Origin: Icerya purchasi
Lineage: Eukaryota; Arthropoda; Insecta; Hemiptera; Monophlebidae
Assembly (NCBI GenBank): GCA_039619475.1
Contig: CM077115.1
Location: forward strand, 503,523,352-503,587,351
Direction: 5' to 3'
Length of the DNA stretch: 64,000 nucleotides
The position numbers and the translations under genes were made by a program. This document shows positions 11,602 to 26,600 of this stretch, in pieces. The notes under the pieces are model-generated. The model was not told where the DNA came from. It was given only the letters and a program-made list of their open reading frames with translations, and made no database searches. Every line of letters begins with the position of its first letter. Position 1 is the first letter of the stretch.

Positions 11602-14600
11602 GTAGAATACGGTTCTTGTGATGTTATCTTTATTATTACTTTTATTCTCTTTGTTGGGTTAGTTAAATATATTTCTTTTTTTAGTATATCATTTCTTAGA
11701 ATTATTTTACATATGCACTGGTCGCTTTCATCGTAAATATTTTCAATATAAAATAATTCTGTTCAATATATTTAAAATACCCTAGTTTTATTCAAACATT
11801 TTATTCGACTAGCCTTACTTAAATGACTAATGTCAATGTTTCCGTTATAATTTGTAATTTTCGTTTCTAATATTCGGAAAATATCAACATTAAGAAATAT
11901 ATTTCATTTATGAATAGTTCTTATAAAATTTTTTGTGTCCTCTGTGTAACATAATATTACATTATACGAGATTAACTATATTTTCGCATTTTTGTCCTTT
12001 ACATTAATTTTCTGTGTTCAATATCACTTCTGAGGAATTCATTAACCCGGACATATTATACGATATTGTAAAATTAAATGTAAATTTTTCGCGCCTTCAA
12101 ATTTCTTGTTTTAATTTATTTCTTTATCAATAAGTGCGCAGTTTCGATCTGTTATTTTCTATAAATTATAGCACTTTCCTTGCTTAGTTTACCTCATATT
12201 TTTGATAATTGCATTTTTCTTCCTCTAGATTGTTTATATTTGCAAATTTTAAAAACAGGCCTTCATCAAAGGACAATGGAAGTTTAATATTAATAAAATG
12301 TTTCAGTTATATTTTTGCTCATCAAGATTTTGTAAATTTTAGCTAATTTATCTTTATTTTAATAGGTTCTTTAATTTTTTATACCGTTGGAGTATAAGTC
12401 ACTAATATGAATTTTTTATTCAAAATATTTTGCATTTTAAAATTATTCATAACTGATGTTTTATATAGTTTTGCGATTTATTATTTCATTATAAGATAAA
12501 AGCTATAGTTGCCTTACCAATAACAATTTTAGTAAAATTTTTTCTATTTCCTTTTATTACATTTTTCATTGTTATAGCAAATGTACAAATCAGTTTTTGC
12601 GTTAACGAAGTAACGAAATGCGAATACTATAATGAAACGGAATGCAAAAAACCGAATGAAAAATGTGACGCTGAACAAATCGATAATTGTAAAGATATCA
12701 ATAACGGAACTAAACGATGTTTCGTAGTGTGGGGAAATAATACAAATAATGGAGCAGTAACAGTAAAATTCAAAGTTAGTGAATTGACCATTAACTAATG
12801 AATGTAAACAATACGTACACTTTTAAATATAATTGATTTATGTGCATGTGTTATATTATATAGGGTTGTTTTACCGGAGATAAAACTTGCGATAGAAAGG
12901 ATCAATGTATTCATTTTGGAAATGTTAAGAATGGCCGATTTTTTTGTTGTTGCGAAGGTGACATGTGTAATAAAGAATTTTTTTGGCATCCAACTTCAGA
13001 GCCACCATCGCCACCACCTAGTGAACCGCATAACTGTAAAAGTTTTATTTTTTATTTTATTTATTTACTTTTTATATTCCAAGGTGGAGTGGCCACCCAA
13101 CCGGGAAACTGGGAATAAGCCGGGGAAAAAAGTAAAAATAGCCAAAAGCGACATTTTTAATAAGGAAAAATCATTTGAAATGAAAAATGAATGCATTTTT
13201 ATTGTACTTTACTCGAAATAAATTACGAAGTTTTGTTTCATTCGTATAAGATATGCTTCTTCTTCTTCATCATCCGCCGTCTCTGTTACGAAGGTTGGCG
13301 ATCAACACGGCAATGTCTTTTCTAGACATGGCAGATCTAAACATTTCAATGGGTGTACAGCGGAACCAACAATGAAAATCATTTGTCCACGAATTTGCCC
13401 AAAAGCTTTCCTTCCATAATGAGACGTAAAATCTCATATTTTGGCCTCTCATGATGTGGCCTAGATAACGTAGTTTACTTTCCTTAATCAAATGTAATAA
13501 TTCCGGGCGTTTATTGATTCTTTTGAGGACTTCTTTATTAGTAACTTTTAAGATCCACGAAATTTTCAGCATACGCCTATACGAATATAATTCAAAGGCC
13601 TGTATACTTCTTTCTGATAAAGCATCTAACGTCCAACTCTCGTTGCTATACAGTAAGACCGAGAAAACGTAGCAGCGCAGAATTCTAATTCGTAATCCAA
13701 GATTTAATTCCCTTCTGCTGAGCTGAGCAGGTTCTTCATTTTTATGAGCACTGCTCTCGACTGTTCTATTCGCGATCGGATTTCTTTCTTACAGCTACAG
13801 CTGTCGCCGAGAAAGGTACCCAGGTATCTAATTGATTTGACCTGTTCTAGTTTTGTCCCATCTACTTCTATTACGAATTGCACAGGCTTCTTAGAGAACA
13901 CTATTACTTTTGTTTTAGAGCTGTTGATGGTGAGCCCATAAGCTTTGCTATAGTCTATCAGTTTGTTCATTATTTTTTGCAGTTCCTCCTGACTATCAGC
14001 TATAATGAGACAATCATCTGCGTATCGAATATTATTAATTGTGATTTCATTTACTTTGATCAATCCGTCATCCTCATCAAGCGCCCCTCTAAATATTGCT
14101 TCGGCATATAAATTGAAAAGCAGAGGAGACAGTACACATCCCTGTCGAACTCCTTTTTTTAATTTCTATATCCTCCGATGTTACGCTTTCGATTCGTATC
14201 TCAGCCGTTTGCTTCCAGTACAACTGACTTATTATGCGCATGTCCTTCCTGTCTATAGGGATACCCTCTAATATTTCCATCAATTTTCCATGTTGCACAC
14301 AATCGAAAGCTTTATGGTAATCTATGGCGCCCGCGTATACATTAATATTCATATCCCGACAGCGCTGTGTGAGCATACGGACGGCGAATAGGGCTTCACG
14401 AGTGCCCATGCCATTTTTGAAACCAAATTGTGTATTTCCCAATTGCTCTTCGCACCGTCTATATATTCTTGTATGTATTATTCTTAGAAATATTTTTAGA
14501 GCGTGCGACATCAGACTAATCATACGGTAATCATCACATTTTAAGGATTTTGTTTTCTTTGGAATTGCAATAAAGGTCGATTTTAACCATTCGGTCGGTA

Positions 14601-17600
14601 TTTTTCCTGTATTGTATATTTTATTAAATGTTTCGGTCATTTTGCGTATACCTACGTCACTATGGTCAGCTAAAACTTTGATCACCTCTGCGTGTATTTC
14701 ATCTGGACCGACCGCTTTTCCACTCTTTTGTCGTTTAATTGCATGTATAACTTCTTCCTTTGTTATAAATTATCCAGTATCGCTGAGATCCGGGTAATTA
14801 TCATGCGGCTTGATTGCTCTATTATCGTTAAAGAGTTGGCCAATATAAGCCTTCCATAGAAACAGCTGGCATATACAAGAAGGCCGGTACAAATCTGCTC
14901 CTTGATGATGTCGGGAACATGGTGATCGGGGTAAATGAAAAACTCCAAATATGGAAGATATGCTACGACGATCAAATATTATCAACAGTAGCAAAAAATT
15001 CGATTCTTTTTTTACAATTCTAGTAATTAGGAAATCGGGAGTATTTGGATTTGGACTAAGAAAACTGGGAGGATTTGGACCAGGAAATCAGAGAATTTAA
15101 TAATTATATTTGAGTGCCACCATGTATTTGTATTGTGATTATTATTATTTTTTTTTTTTTTTTCATTTTAATGTATTATTTATTTTGAATTTTATTATGA
15201 TTTTGCAGCAGAAATAGTTCCTAGAAATCTAAACGTGATCGCATTAATGGCTATACTTCCGGTTTTGATAATATGCGTTTTAACTGTAATTGTCGTGTTC
15301 AAAAGGCAAAAAAGATCGTATTTAAAACAGGTACTTACCGCGGTTAATAAGAATTTCTGACATGCGTTCAAAGGTCGAAAATAAGAATAATTTGTAATGA
15401 AATAAAAATAAATATATTGTAATCTTCAAATTTTGTATATTGAGAATGTTCCATTATTGATTAACCGAAAAGTGTACATTCTCCTAAAACTCCGTCAACG
15501 GTGTAGCCGACTTTCTAAACTTAAGAAGTAAATTTCTCGAAACAGTTAATAATAAAAATTCAGTCAAATTTAAACCCGTTAAAGAAGAATTAAACCAATA
15601 ATCCAGATGATTTTGGAAAACAGTGAATTCACATTATGTATAACATAAATATAAGTTTTACACATACCAACCGCGTAAATATAAAGATCACTGAGTAGTT
15701 TTCGAGAACTTACCTTCTCTAACATAGCTGAATTAATTAAGTGCGAATTAATTAAATTTGGTTACGTAGTCTAAAATGTTTTACAAAGTAAAACAAAATA
15801 TATTGTTAACGCCATTTTTCCCGAACTTAAACCCAGAACCGAACAACTTAAGTATTTCTGACAAAAAGTTTTTGCTTTACATTGTGTTAAAGGTAGAAGT
15901 ACCTCGCGAACCGAATAGCATCACAGTGTCACCATTATCAAGCTTACGAACACACTAAGTACTGTTGTATGCGCTAAATGTGGAACCGATCGTTATTTTC
16001 AAAATTATAACAATTCTGCTTCACCGTTGTACTGCATTATATACGAAAATTATTATCCAATAAACCATAAAAGTTATACAATAAGTGAAGAATTACAAAG
16101 ACTTACGAAAATACGCAAGCCAGAAACAAGCGACTTCCGAACTTTTCAATAAATGAAAACTTACCATCCGATTTACCTCTTACTGAACGACATTCTTTAA
16201 CTGTTTATTCTATACCATCACCATTTAAACAGGCAATAAACTTTAGTAATCCTCGTTTTCGTCCAAATAATAAACCAACCAAACCCATATATACCAACTT
16301 TCACCTAATCAATCTTTTGTTTCACATTCCTCCGCTCTTAATCCTTCTTTTTCTATTGAAATTTTGGTCAGAATTCCTGAAATCAACGATTGTTCCCACC
16401 ACCACTTCTCAAAATCGTATCAACATTACGTTAGTTTATTGTCTCCTTAATCGGACTATTGTATCACAAACGTTTACGCTTCTCTTTTTGCTTCACTCAA
16501 CAAAAAAATTCAAAGCTGTTGGGGACCATAATTTCAAAAATCTTCAGTGAGCTGTCGAGACATTAACTGTTTGAGGCAACATCTTACTGAACACTGAAAA
16601 AATTGGAAGTAATTATACCAATTAACCAACATACTGACTTTTATCTGGCCGCAAGTCTCCAGATATATTAAACATCTTCATTACTTTCAAAAATTTAGCT
16701 CCCGGTCCTGAAATTAAAACAAAAATTATCAGATCATTCTGTAATACTTTTATCAAATACTGCAGTTAACCATTACCATCCGATATTATTTCAAAAATCT
16801 AATGAGCAGCATATCGATTTAAAAAGTCGTCTTAAAAGTGCAAACAGTAATGTTTCCACAGTAAACCAACTAACCTGTCACATCTAATTGATCCAAAATA
16901 GAACGCGACAAATCAAAAATTTGTGCTAGCTATCTTGCTGATACTTTTCAGTCATGGCTGCATTGCTGAACATTGTCGCGTAAATAAATTACATCTGCGA
17001 TAGTCGAAAATGTGATAACGAAATTATCAACTAAGAAAACTTCCGGGTTTGCCTTTATTAAAGCTTGTACATATTCAGTTACATAGTACAAATAATTATT
17101 CAATTTTTTTTGAAATTCTCGATAATGAAAATATTGCGCAAACCTAATAAATGTTCACGAAAATTAGCCTTGTATCAACCAATCAATCTGCTACATTCAA
17201 CTCACTTCAAAGATTATATTTGTTACTTGATAAAGACAGTTTAATTCCACGCGAACAATTTGGATTTGAAAAATGTTATTCAACAGTTCATTAGTGTTAC
17301 TGTATATAGTCAATAACGTAACTTCCGTATTTAAAAGAAATAAGTACAGCAGTCTTCTGAGATCCCTTACACGCCTTCGATCGATTTTGACATTTACACT
17401 TCGAAGAAAAATGTTATGTTTTGGTATTCATCTATATAAGAGATTAACCTAAACACGAAACACATATATTAAAATTCGCGGAGTCTATCAACGTTTAATT
17501 TTCTGTCCAGATTCATTGATATTCGTTCCGATTGGCACCGAAAAGTAAATTGTTTATATGCAGATCGATGATGATACGTCATTGGGTTTATAGCTTTGCA

Positions 17601-20600
17601 AAGAACAATCACATAGACAATTCCAATTTATTGAAACGAAGCGCGAATGCTCTCTATTTGTGTCAAATAAAGCACTTAGTAAGGTTTCTAAATTTCATCG
17701 ATAACGGGGGTTATCAAATCATGTTATAAAACATTCTAAGATAAAGTTAACTAAAATGAAAATAATTTCAAACACGGCAATTGTAAACCGGATGTTATCT
17801 CATAATGAGTGAGCTTGTTTTTGTTAGTTTATAATTTATTTTGAAACATCGTACTATTTACTTATTACTTCTGCTTATTAGACTATTGCATATTCTAGAA
17901 AAACAAGAAAAAAATAAAATAATCAAAAATTCAGTTTTTGCGGTTTACTATTCTGTGTGTGTGTGTGTATTGACCAAATGTTTAACATTTTAAAAATATG
18001 TATGTAATTAATTGATTGGAACCAGGTTGCAACATCGGATATTGACTCTGATTATATTATACCACCGGAAGAAGAAATATTAGAACCGGTCGAATTTAAA
18101 CAGTTAAAAGCTAAAGGACGGTTTGGCTGTGTATGGGTAGCAGAATTCAAAAACGAGTTGGTAGCAGTTAAAATATTTCCTGTTCAGGTATTACATTTAT
18201 TTGTTGTTGTTCTTTTTCTCTTAAACTAGCCAGCCCGCATTTCTTTTAAACAATAAATAAAATAAAATTTAAAAATATAAAATGGCTATAATTTTATTCT
18301 TCAATAAACTGCAAAACAAATAGATGAAGCGGTAGAATACTTCATTAAAGTCATACAACGAGCTGCGTGGAAATCCACACCAAAGGAAAGAGGTTATGAG
18401 CCTGTTATCTATTATCCAGATAAAATTAAAAAAGCGGTCCAGTTAAAACGGAAACTGAGAAAACAATGGCAATTATCGAGAAACCCTACCCATAAAACAG
18501 CATTAAATAAGCAGACGAAGTTTTTAAAGAAATTATTGCAAGATTTAAAAAACAAATCCTTAAAACAAAGGTTAACAAATCTATCGCCCCTGCCGCAACA
18601 TGACTACTCGTTGTGGAAAATAACAAAAAATCTTAAAAGACCTGTACATGCGGTGCATCCGTTAAGAAAATCAAGTCGAACTTGGGCTAAAACGGACTCA
18701 GAAAAAGCAGAAGTCTTTGCAAAACATTTCGCAAACATATTTCAGCCATATCCTGGAAATTCAACGCTGACCCCTGATGCTTACTGTTATGATGTTTCTA
18801 AACCAATAAAACTCACATCTCCGGGGGAAATTAATAACTTAGTAAAAGCTTTAAATCCGCATAAATCTCCGGGTTATGACTTAATTACGGCACGGATTTT
18901 AAAGGAATTGTCCAGAAAAGGTTTTATATTTCTGACATATGTCTTCAATGCGATGCTCCGGCTACGGTATTTTCCGATACAGCTAAAACTGTCACAAATT
19001 ATCGTCATTAAGAAACCGCTTAAACCACCGACAGAACCGGACTCGTATCGGCCCATCTCCTTGCTGTCCGTAGTCTCTAAGCTTTATGAAAAGCTGTTGC
19101 TGAAGCGGTTAATGCCAATTATTAACGACAAAGAGTTAATACCGGAACATCAGTTCGGTTTCAGAGCTAAGCACGGTACAACAGAACAAGTGCACCGCAT
19201 AGTTAACACTATAGAGGCATCCCTCGAAGGGAAAAAGTACTGTGACGCAGTGTTTTTAGATATAAGCCAGGCTTTTGACAAAGTCTGGCACGACGGTCTG
19301 TTACACAAAATAAAACGTCACTTTCCCCATGAAATATATCAATTACTTTGGTCATACTTACACGAAAGATACTTCTTTGTGAAGTATGGAGATGACTCAT
19401 CAGATATATATCCGATAAAAGCAGGCGTTCCGCAGGGAAGTGTGCTGGGGCCACTACTCTATCTCATATACACGTCAGATATTCCTACGCCCTCCAACGT
19501 GCAGGTAGCAACATTTGCTGATGATACCGCGATTTTATGCTCGGATGTATGCCCGGTTAAAGCGCGTAACACCATTCAAGAAGCTGTTACTGAACTCTCA
19601 TCGTGGTTTAGCCAATGGAAGATTAAAACTAATGAAAGCAAATCAAGGCGAGTAATCTTTACTAACAGAAGAATTGTGCCAACGGAAGATATAATCCTGA
19701 ATGATGTTCCAGTTCCACAACACACAGATGTAAAATATCTTGGTATGTATCTCGACCAAAGATTAACATGGAAGAAACACATAACAGCAAAACGGATCGA
19801 ACTAAATGCAAAACTGAAGCAAATGTACTGGCTATTAAACAGAAAATCAGAAATATCTCCTGAAAATAAACTATTAATATACGCTCAAATCCTAAAGCCA
19901 ATTTGGCGGTACGGTTGCCCCTTATGGGGCTGCTCGAAAAAGAGCAATATAGCGATCATCCAACGGATACAGAATAAAATCCTTCGAATGATAGTCAATG
20001 CTCCGTGGTATATCACCAACTTAACACTACATGAAGATCTAAAAATCAAGACCGTGCTAGAAGTAATAACTAATGATGCAAAAAAGTATGCTAGCAGACT
20101 GGAGATACATCCAAATTACTTAGCGATCGTATTGTTGGATAATTCGATGGAAGTTCGGCGGCTTGACAGAGTCAAGCCGATGGACTTAGCCTAATAAAAA
20201 GGAAAAGTAATCTTCTGCACCTATCGCTGGATAGAGTGCTACTCAATGTTACGCTCTAATACTAAAATTGCCAGATAGCTGTTATCAGCTAGGAGCAATT
20301 TGGCACAAAAAAAAAAAAAAAAAAAAAAAAATTCAGTACCATTATAAACCACGTCAAAACAAACAATGAATGAAATTTTATTAAAGCTATAAAAAAAAAA
20401 ACGAGCGGTTCTGTGTACAGTGGCTGTAACTGTAGCGCCATCAGATGATTAGTTTTAAAGTTAAGCGACTTTTACATTTTATTCGGGTTTAAGGATCCAT
20501 ATACGCATAATATCATCTTATCTAGCTCACTCGAAATTCCGAGTATGAATTATCTTCTAATTCGGAGGAGAATTAGAGGATGGGTAGACGCGCAGTTGGA

Positions 20601-23600
20601 ATCACGTAAGCAGGAGCGTAGCCTAGCTCTCGTGCTGCCGACAACGTGAAAAAGGTACCAATGGCGAGGCGAAGCCAAGACGACTGGCCTTTACTCACGT
20701 TGATGCGATTGTTCGCCGGCTGAATATGTCTATGCGACGCTAGCGCACTCGCACGACTGCAATTGGAACTGACTATAGTCGCTTGTTATCGCGCTACAGT
20801 TGCAGTCCAATTGTGTCTAAACTACTGTGTACTAAACTAGCGCCGCATAATTTTTGTTGTCACCCGGTATTGAACCCGAGACCGCCGAATCGGAAGTCAA
20901 GCGCTCTAGCCACTAGGCCAAACGCGACATACCGAATCCTAATAAGATAATTTAGAAATGACAAAAAAATATCAGAATGCTTGATTTATAAACTTCAAAT
21001 TAGAACCATAAATTACGGTTAAAAATTTCTTTAAAATAATATACAGTTTCAGGACAACTGACTATCTTGAGCACCGAAAATCGCAAACAACTGTTAAGAA
21101 AATGTAACGTAGAATTTAAAACGACCTTAAAAATCACTTAAAAATTCATAACTCATTATTAGATAACCTTTTAAAAGTAAAATTCAAAACATAAAAATCA
21201 AAAATTTGTTCATAAAACAAAAATATTACTGATAAAAAATTATTTAGACCTCCTCTTTTAGAGACCGAAAACGGCAAAAAATATATTTTCCTATAAGTAA
21301 TAGCCTACTCTCCAAAAGTTTACATTCAAAATCTTCATCCGACATGTATACTTCCTCGTTTATCAATCCGCACTCCTATCTTTCTATCTAGCCTTTTCTT
21401 CCTTCTTATCATCGTTCCGTAATTTTTCTTTTCTTCGCCGTTACTCTGTTATATCCATATATCGTCTCCGCTTGACCATTTTCTACTTCTTGCTTCTTAA
21501 TATCATTTCTCTTTTTCTTCGTTTTCAATCTGTCTCCTTCACTCATCAGTTAATTATTTTTTTTGAATACTCTTGATTCTACGAACAATCCATGCTATAT
21601 TTTAAATTGTTTCAACTCGATATCCCTATTTCTTACATTATTTTATCTATATTTACATCTTCGAACCCTTTTATAATTCTTATTATTGCATCTTTTGTCC
21701 GCTTATTAAAAATTTAAATCAACCTAAAAATTTTTACTAAACCAATGTTCCTTGCTAGTCAAGTCAAAAAAAGAAGTAATAATCCGGGTAAAAAGTTTAC
21801 CGAAACCAAAATACATCAAACATGAATTGACCCTCGCAACGCTGAAAACCTAAAATTTTGTAAAAAGAAGTGTTTTTTTTACCGGACATGTATTATGTTG
21901 ATGGAAAGATTATTATTTGATGAGAACGAAACCTTTTTTTATTTCCTTACCGGATTTTCAAAGTTGGCCAAAGATTCAAAAATGCACGAAAAAAAATTAT
22001 GTTTCCCACATTTTTACAAAACAAAATATAGAATCACGCCAATATTTTTCTAGTTTGAAACATCCGGATTTCCAACTTCATAAATAAGCCCTTAGGGTTC
22101 TGAAAATCCTAAATTTTGGAATTTTTGTTTTTTCTGGACGTGTGATATATTGACGAAAAGGTCTCTGTTTGAAGAAAATGAAACCATACCTCGTTTCCTA
22201 ATTAAAACTTTGGATGTTAGCGAAAAGTTAAAGAAAAGCCGTAAAAAACAGCACGTCTCCCTTTTTTGGCGGTGCGAATTTTATACTTCAAGCATAATGT
22301 CGAATAAATACGAAGATTTCTTTATTATCGTATTTTGTATAAAACTCGATTCTCCCGGTCAAATTTTTTCTTCAAAGTTTTATTACTTCGTAAGTCAATT
22401 TATTCCATTTGAAATGTGCTGAAAGACTTCGAAATAGATGGATCATTTTTTCATTTTTTCGGAAATCCACAAATATTAATTTGAATTCATTTTTTAAATT
22501 GGTTAATGTTGAAGCGAATTTACTTAATCAGAACGTACTCATTAAGATAATTTTGGAAAATTAATTAAATCGCCTTTTTTAAATTAGTCTTCTTGTAAAA
22601 TAAGTTTATTTTCACATGCTGTAATACAGTCATAAAGGTTATTTTATTTTTCGCTCTCAATTTTAAATTTAAATCATTTTAAAAATTTTAAATCTGCTAA
22701 TAATTCAGAATTTGAAAATTCGTGCACAAATCTCACTTTGCCATCCATTGCATTCAACATCAAAATAATAAATAACATCTTTATGTTCTGCATTGATATC
22801 CCAAAGGAAGGCCTGGAATTCACGGTAATTTAGTCCCTTCGATTTAATAAAAGTCACAATCTTGATTATAACTCTCGTAACATTCTCAAAATTCACAAAT
22901 TTTGCACATAAATATTGCTGATGTGCGATACAGTGATGTTGAATTAAAGATCATAATCCTTTTTTGCATTTCTTTATCAAAGAAAAAAGTCCTCCATGTT
23001 TTCCTATTGTAGCTAGCGCATCGTCTGTTATAATTACAGATAAATTTTATAATTTCAAACTAAATTTGGTTGATGGCATCAAACTTTCGAAGTTCCTTTC
23101 ACTGGATGAAAACCTATCATTTCTTTAGAAATTTCAAAATTATCATCAATACCGCAAATGAGGTAGCACGATAACGGTCAAGTTAGAGGTTACGGGTTCG
23201 AGACTTGTCCCATTGCGGATCCAAGTTGCTCTCAGACTTACCCAGCCTGAAATTGTCTTGGCTTTATTTCATACTCCGATGTTTTCTAACTCATGAATAT
23301 TGTGATATACCGATGATTTTTTTATCTCTAGTATAAATAAGAACGTCCCTCGCTGTGTTCGTGAAAATCATTTTGTGTGGCTCGTTGTAATGGAACATTG
23401 CATGATATTGGACCAAATATATCTCCTGCTAAGTCAGCGTGTTCGCTTTTTACAACTAGATTATCCTTCTTTCGTGATCTTACAAATTTAGAGCGGTGAT
23501 GAATTTATTCCCATGGTTACTTGTGTTAAGTATTTGAGGTTGCATTTGGATATGAAACTTACCTGGTCTCGCCACATATAAACAAACCTTAAAAATTACT

Positions 23601-26600
23601 AACCCACTTAAAGCCATTGGTAACAGTTCCTGAGGCGCGGATCCAGCAATTCTTAATTTAATTTTTAGTACCCTAATTATTTCTCGCCTTGACTCTATGG
23701 TTCTATGTTCTACGGTTCAGAGCCTCCCTGTCTAAACTTAACATTATACAAAACCTTTGCCTATGTATCATTACCGGCAATGCGAGGATTCCCAGTCATT
23801 GCGGGATTGGGGTAAATGATGACGTTGACGCCACGACCAAATCTTTGAATGGAATTAATAATTTTAATTTTCTATAAAATTATGTGCAAAATATTCGCAA
23901 TTTACGACTAGATTCGTAAACGTACGTTGGAGAAACGAAAAAAGTTGACCACACCTGTACTTGAAACTGAGCCTTTATATAATTAAAAATATTATTTAAA
24001 CACGGTTATATCGGTATAACGACCCGGTCTAAAGTCAGCGAGTATATTAAGAAAAAAAAATAAAACTTAACGGTCACGTTATAAATATTTTAAAATATAA
24101 TTTTAAATTTATACCACTAATTTTATATTCATTATAGATATTTCCCTTATAAACTTATTGTAAAGATTATATCGCATTCTATGTGCTGTTCTAGCATAAA
24201 CAATCATGGCTAACTGAGCAAGAAATATTCCGGCTTCCATTAATGAATCATGAAAATATCTTGCGTTTCATCGGAGTTGATAAACGAGGGGAAGAACTTC
24301 AACGTGAATTTTGGCTTATCACTGCTTATCATAGCAATGGTTCGTTGTGTGATTATTTGAAATCGAACACGATTACCTGGGAACAGTTGTGTCATATTGC
24401 GCACACGATGATGAAGTAAATGCATTTCTGTATTTATATATTTTAAATCGCAATCAAATGATTGAACAAATTTTAATTTTTTACTTACTTAAATTATCAG
24501 ATAGGTAGTCAAAGGAGCGTAGAGTTTTCTAAGCAGTTCCCAACCTGTTCTATCTCCTCATGCCATTACCCTATCACTACTGGAATCACCTGCTTGAGTC
24601 TTTCCATCAATAGTTGCTCTTAGTTCGCGGCTGCTTATTCTTTATTCGCAACTAACCAATATATCTATTGGCTGTACCACTTGGACGCACTCCGTTCCGA
24701 TTGAAGTTCCGGACCCGGGGGGAATAAGTATCCCCTGGGGGGAGTATGGAAGTATATACCATGGAATGAACTGTATGATGAAGATAGAAGTATCTGTAAG
24801 CTACGCCTAGAAATTCGATTTTTAACTGCAAAATAAAAGTATCAATTAGTAAAATCCATGGGCAATCCGTCGAATTTTACAGTAAGGAAATTATAAGTGT
24901 ATGTAACTGGTACGAAAATGATGAAAATAATTCGTGAAAGCCTGCCTGTATTGTATCAGTTTGAATTCATGATAGCTAGGTGATGAGCATCAATTTATAG
25001 CCTAGCTTAGCTGGGAATAATACGCAAGTAATATTTTTAAACCAAGCCGTATTAATTTGCTCTGTGATCCTGCATAAGTTGTTATATAGGATGGTAACCA
25101 CATTGTTTTTGCTTCGTCTGTTTTGATTTTGCTCTGATGATGAATAGAGTAATGTTATTCAAATTTTTAGCTGCGAATAATTTTTTTGACGTAGTTTGTA
25201 CCAAAAATTAACAGTGTGGCCACCCAACCGAGAATAAGTCGAGAATTTTGTTGTAAAATCAGGGAAAAAAGTAAAAATAGCCAAATAATAGTCTTGATTT
25301 AAAAAAAAAAAAAAAAATCATTTGTAGCGAAAAATGAATGCATTCTTTAATGTACTTTATTCATTGATAAATTACAAAGTTCTTTTTTATTTGTGTAAAA
25401 TGTGCTGCGGTGGTCAAACATTATCAGTAGTAACAAAAAAAAAAAAAAAAAAAAAAAAAACATTTTACAATTTGCCCTGTATTTTTTGATTAAAAGACTG
25501 TTTCTATAACAACGAGTCTATTTTCATGATGAGTAATATTTGTATTTATTGCCAGTACATTTTAGTTGAAGTTTTAACGAAACGAATAAAAAAATATTTA
25601 ATAAAATGCATTCAATTTTTATTGGGAAAGTTAAACCTTTTTAGTAAAATTTTTGGAGGAACTTGAGCTCGTAAACCCCTTGAAGTCAACGCTTACAATT
25701 GTAAATATTAGACGTCAAATATAAATTTTATGATTCAGAATTATTTATAAATTTCATTATTAACTTTTGTGATAATAAAGTAAGCGTATATTGCTTGAGT
25801 TAGTTAGTGATCATTATAATAATAAAATATTTAAAATTTAAATAAAACAACTGCAAAAGTCTTCTTCTTTATAGTGCCATACTCAGCTTCTGAGCGTCGG
25901 CGACTACCTATTCGTACATCTCAGCTGTACAGACATAGGTAGTGTACTAGGCAATTGTTATATACAACGCAGGTGTACACACGCAAGACTACATTCGGAA
26001 CTGATAGTAGCTGCTTGTTATCGCGCTACCCGTGTAGTCCCGTGTGGGTCTGCTGTGTACTGACCTAGCGCGCATATGATGTTGAACGTGGTGGTTTGCC
26101 ATTGCCTTCCACGTGACTATTAGCGATTATTTTATTTATTTATTTATTCTTGTAATAAGTTCGTCGTCGCTCGGGATCGAACCCGTGATCTCCATAACGG
26201 AAGTCAAGCGCTCTAGCAACTAGGCTATCGCGACGACTGTTCAAAAGTCTAAAAAATTTAATTTGCAATGTTTTTGTTTTTACTTATATTTTATTTGTTT
26301 TGTAATTTTCTGGGTTTGTTATTATACAAGCGGAAGAACATTGGTGCCAGCTCTTGTACAATTTTAGTAACTAGGAAATCGGAAAGATTTGAACCGAGCA
26401 TAAACGGGGAATTTAAAAATTAAATTTGAGTAGCCACTATGTTAAAGGAAATCCCACTTTCATTTTTGCAATTTCGATGAAACAACTTAAAATACCGGAA
26501 TTAAATATAACGCAGATTTTGCAAATAGTAATGTAATTTTTAAATGTCCAGTTCGAATTATTATTTAAATAGTATTCAAATTGTACATAGATTTTTAGAG

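Noticed and set aside
22150..22422. 90-codon plus-strand frame
   Set aside because: It lies in a diverged interspersed repeat whose units recur nearby and shows no protein motif.
26163..26237. tRNA gene on the minus strand
   Set aside because: Box A and box B are present, but the sequence continues into a ~300-bp body with a GAA tail and a 9-bp target duplication, and recurs in the window. It is a SINE head, not a tRNA gene.
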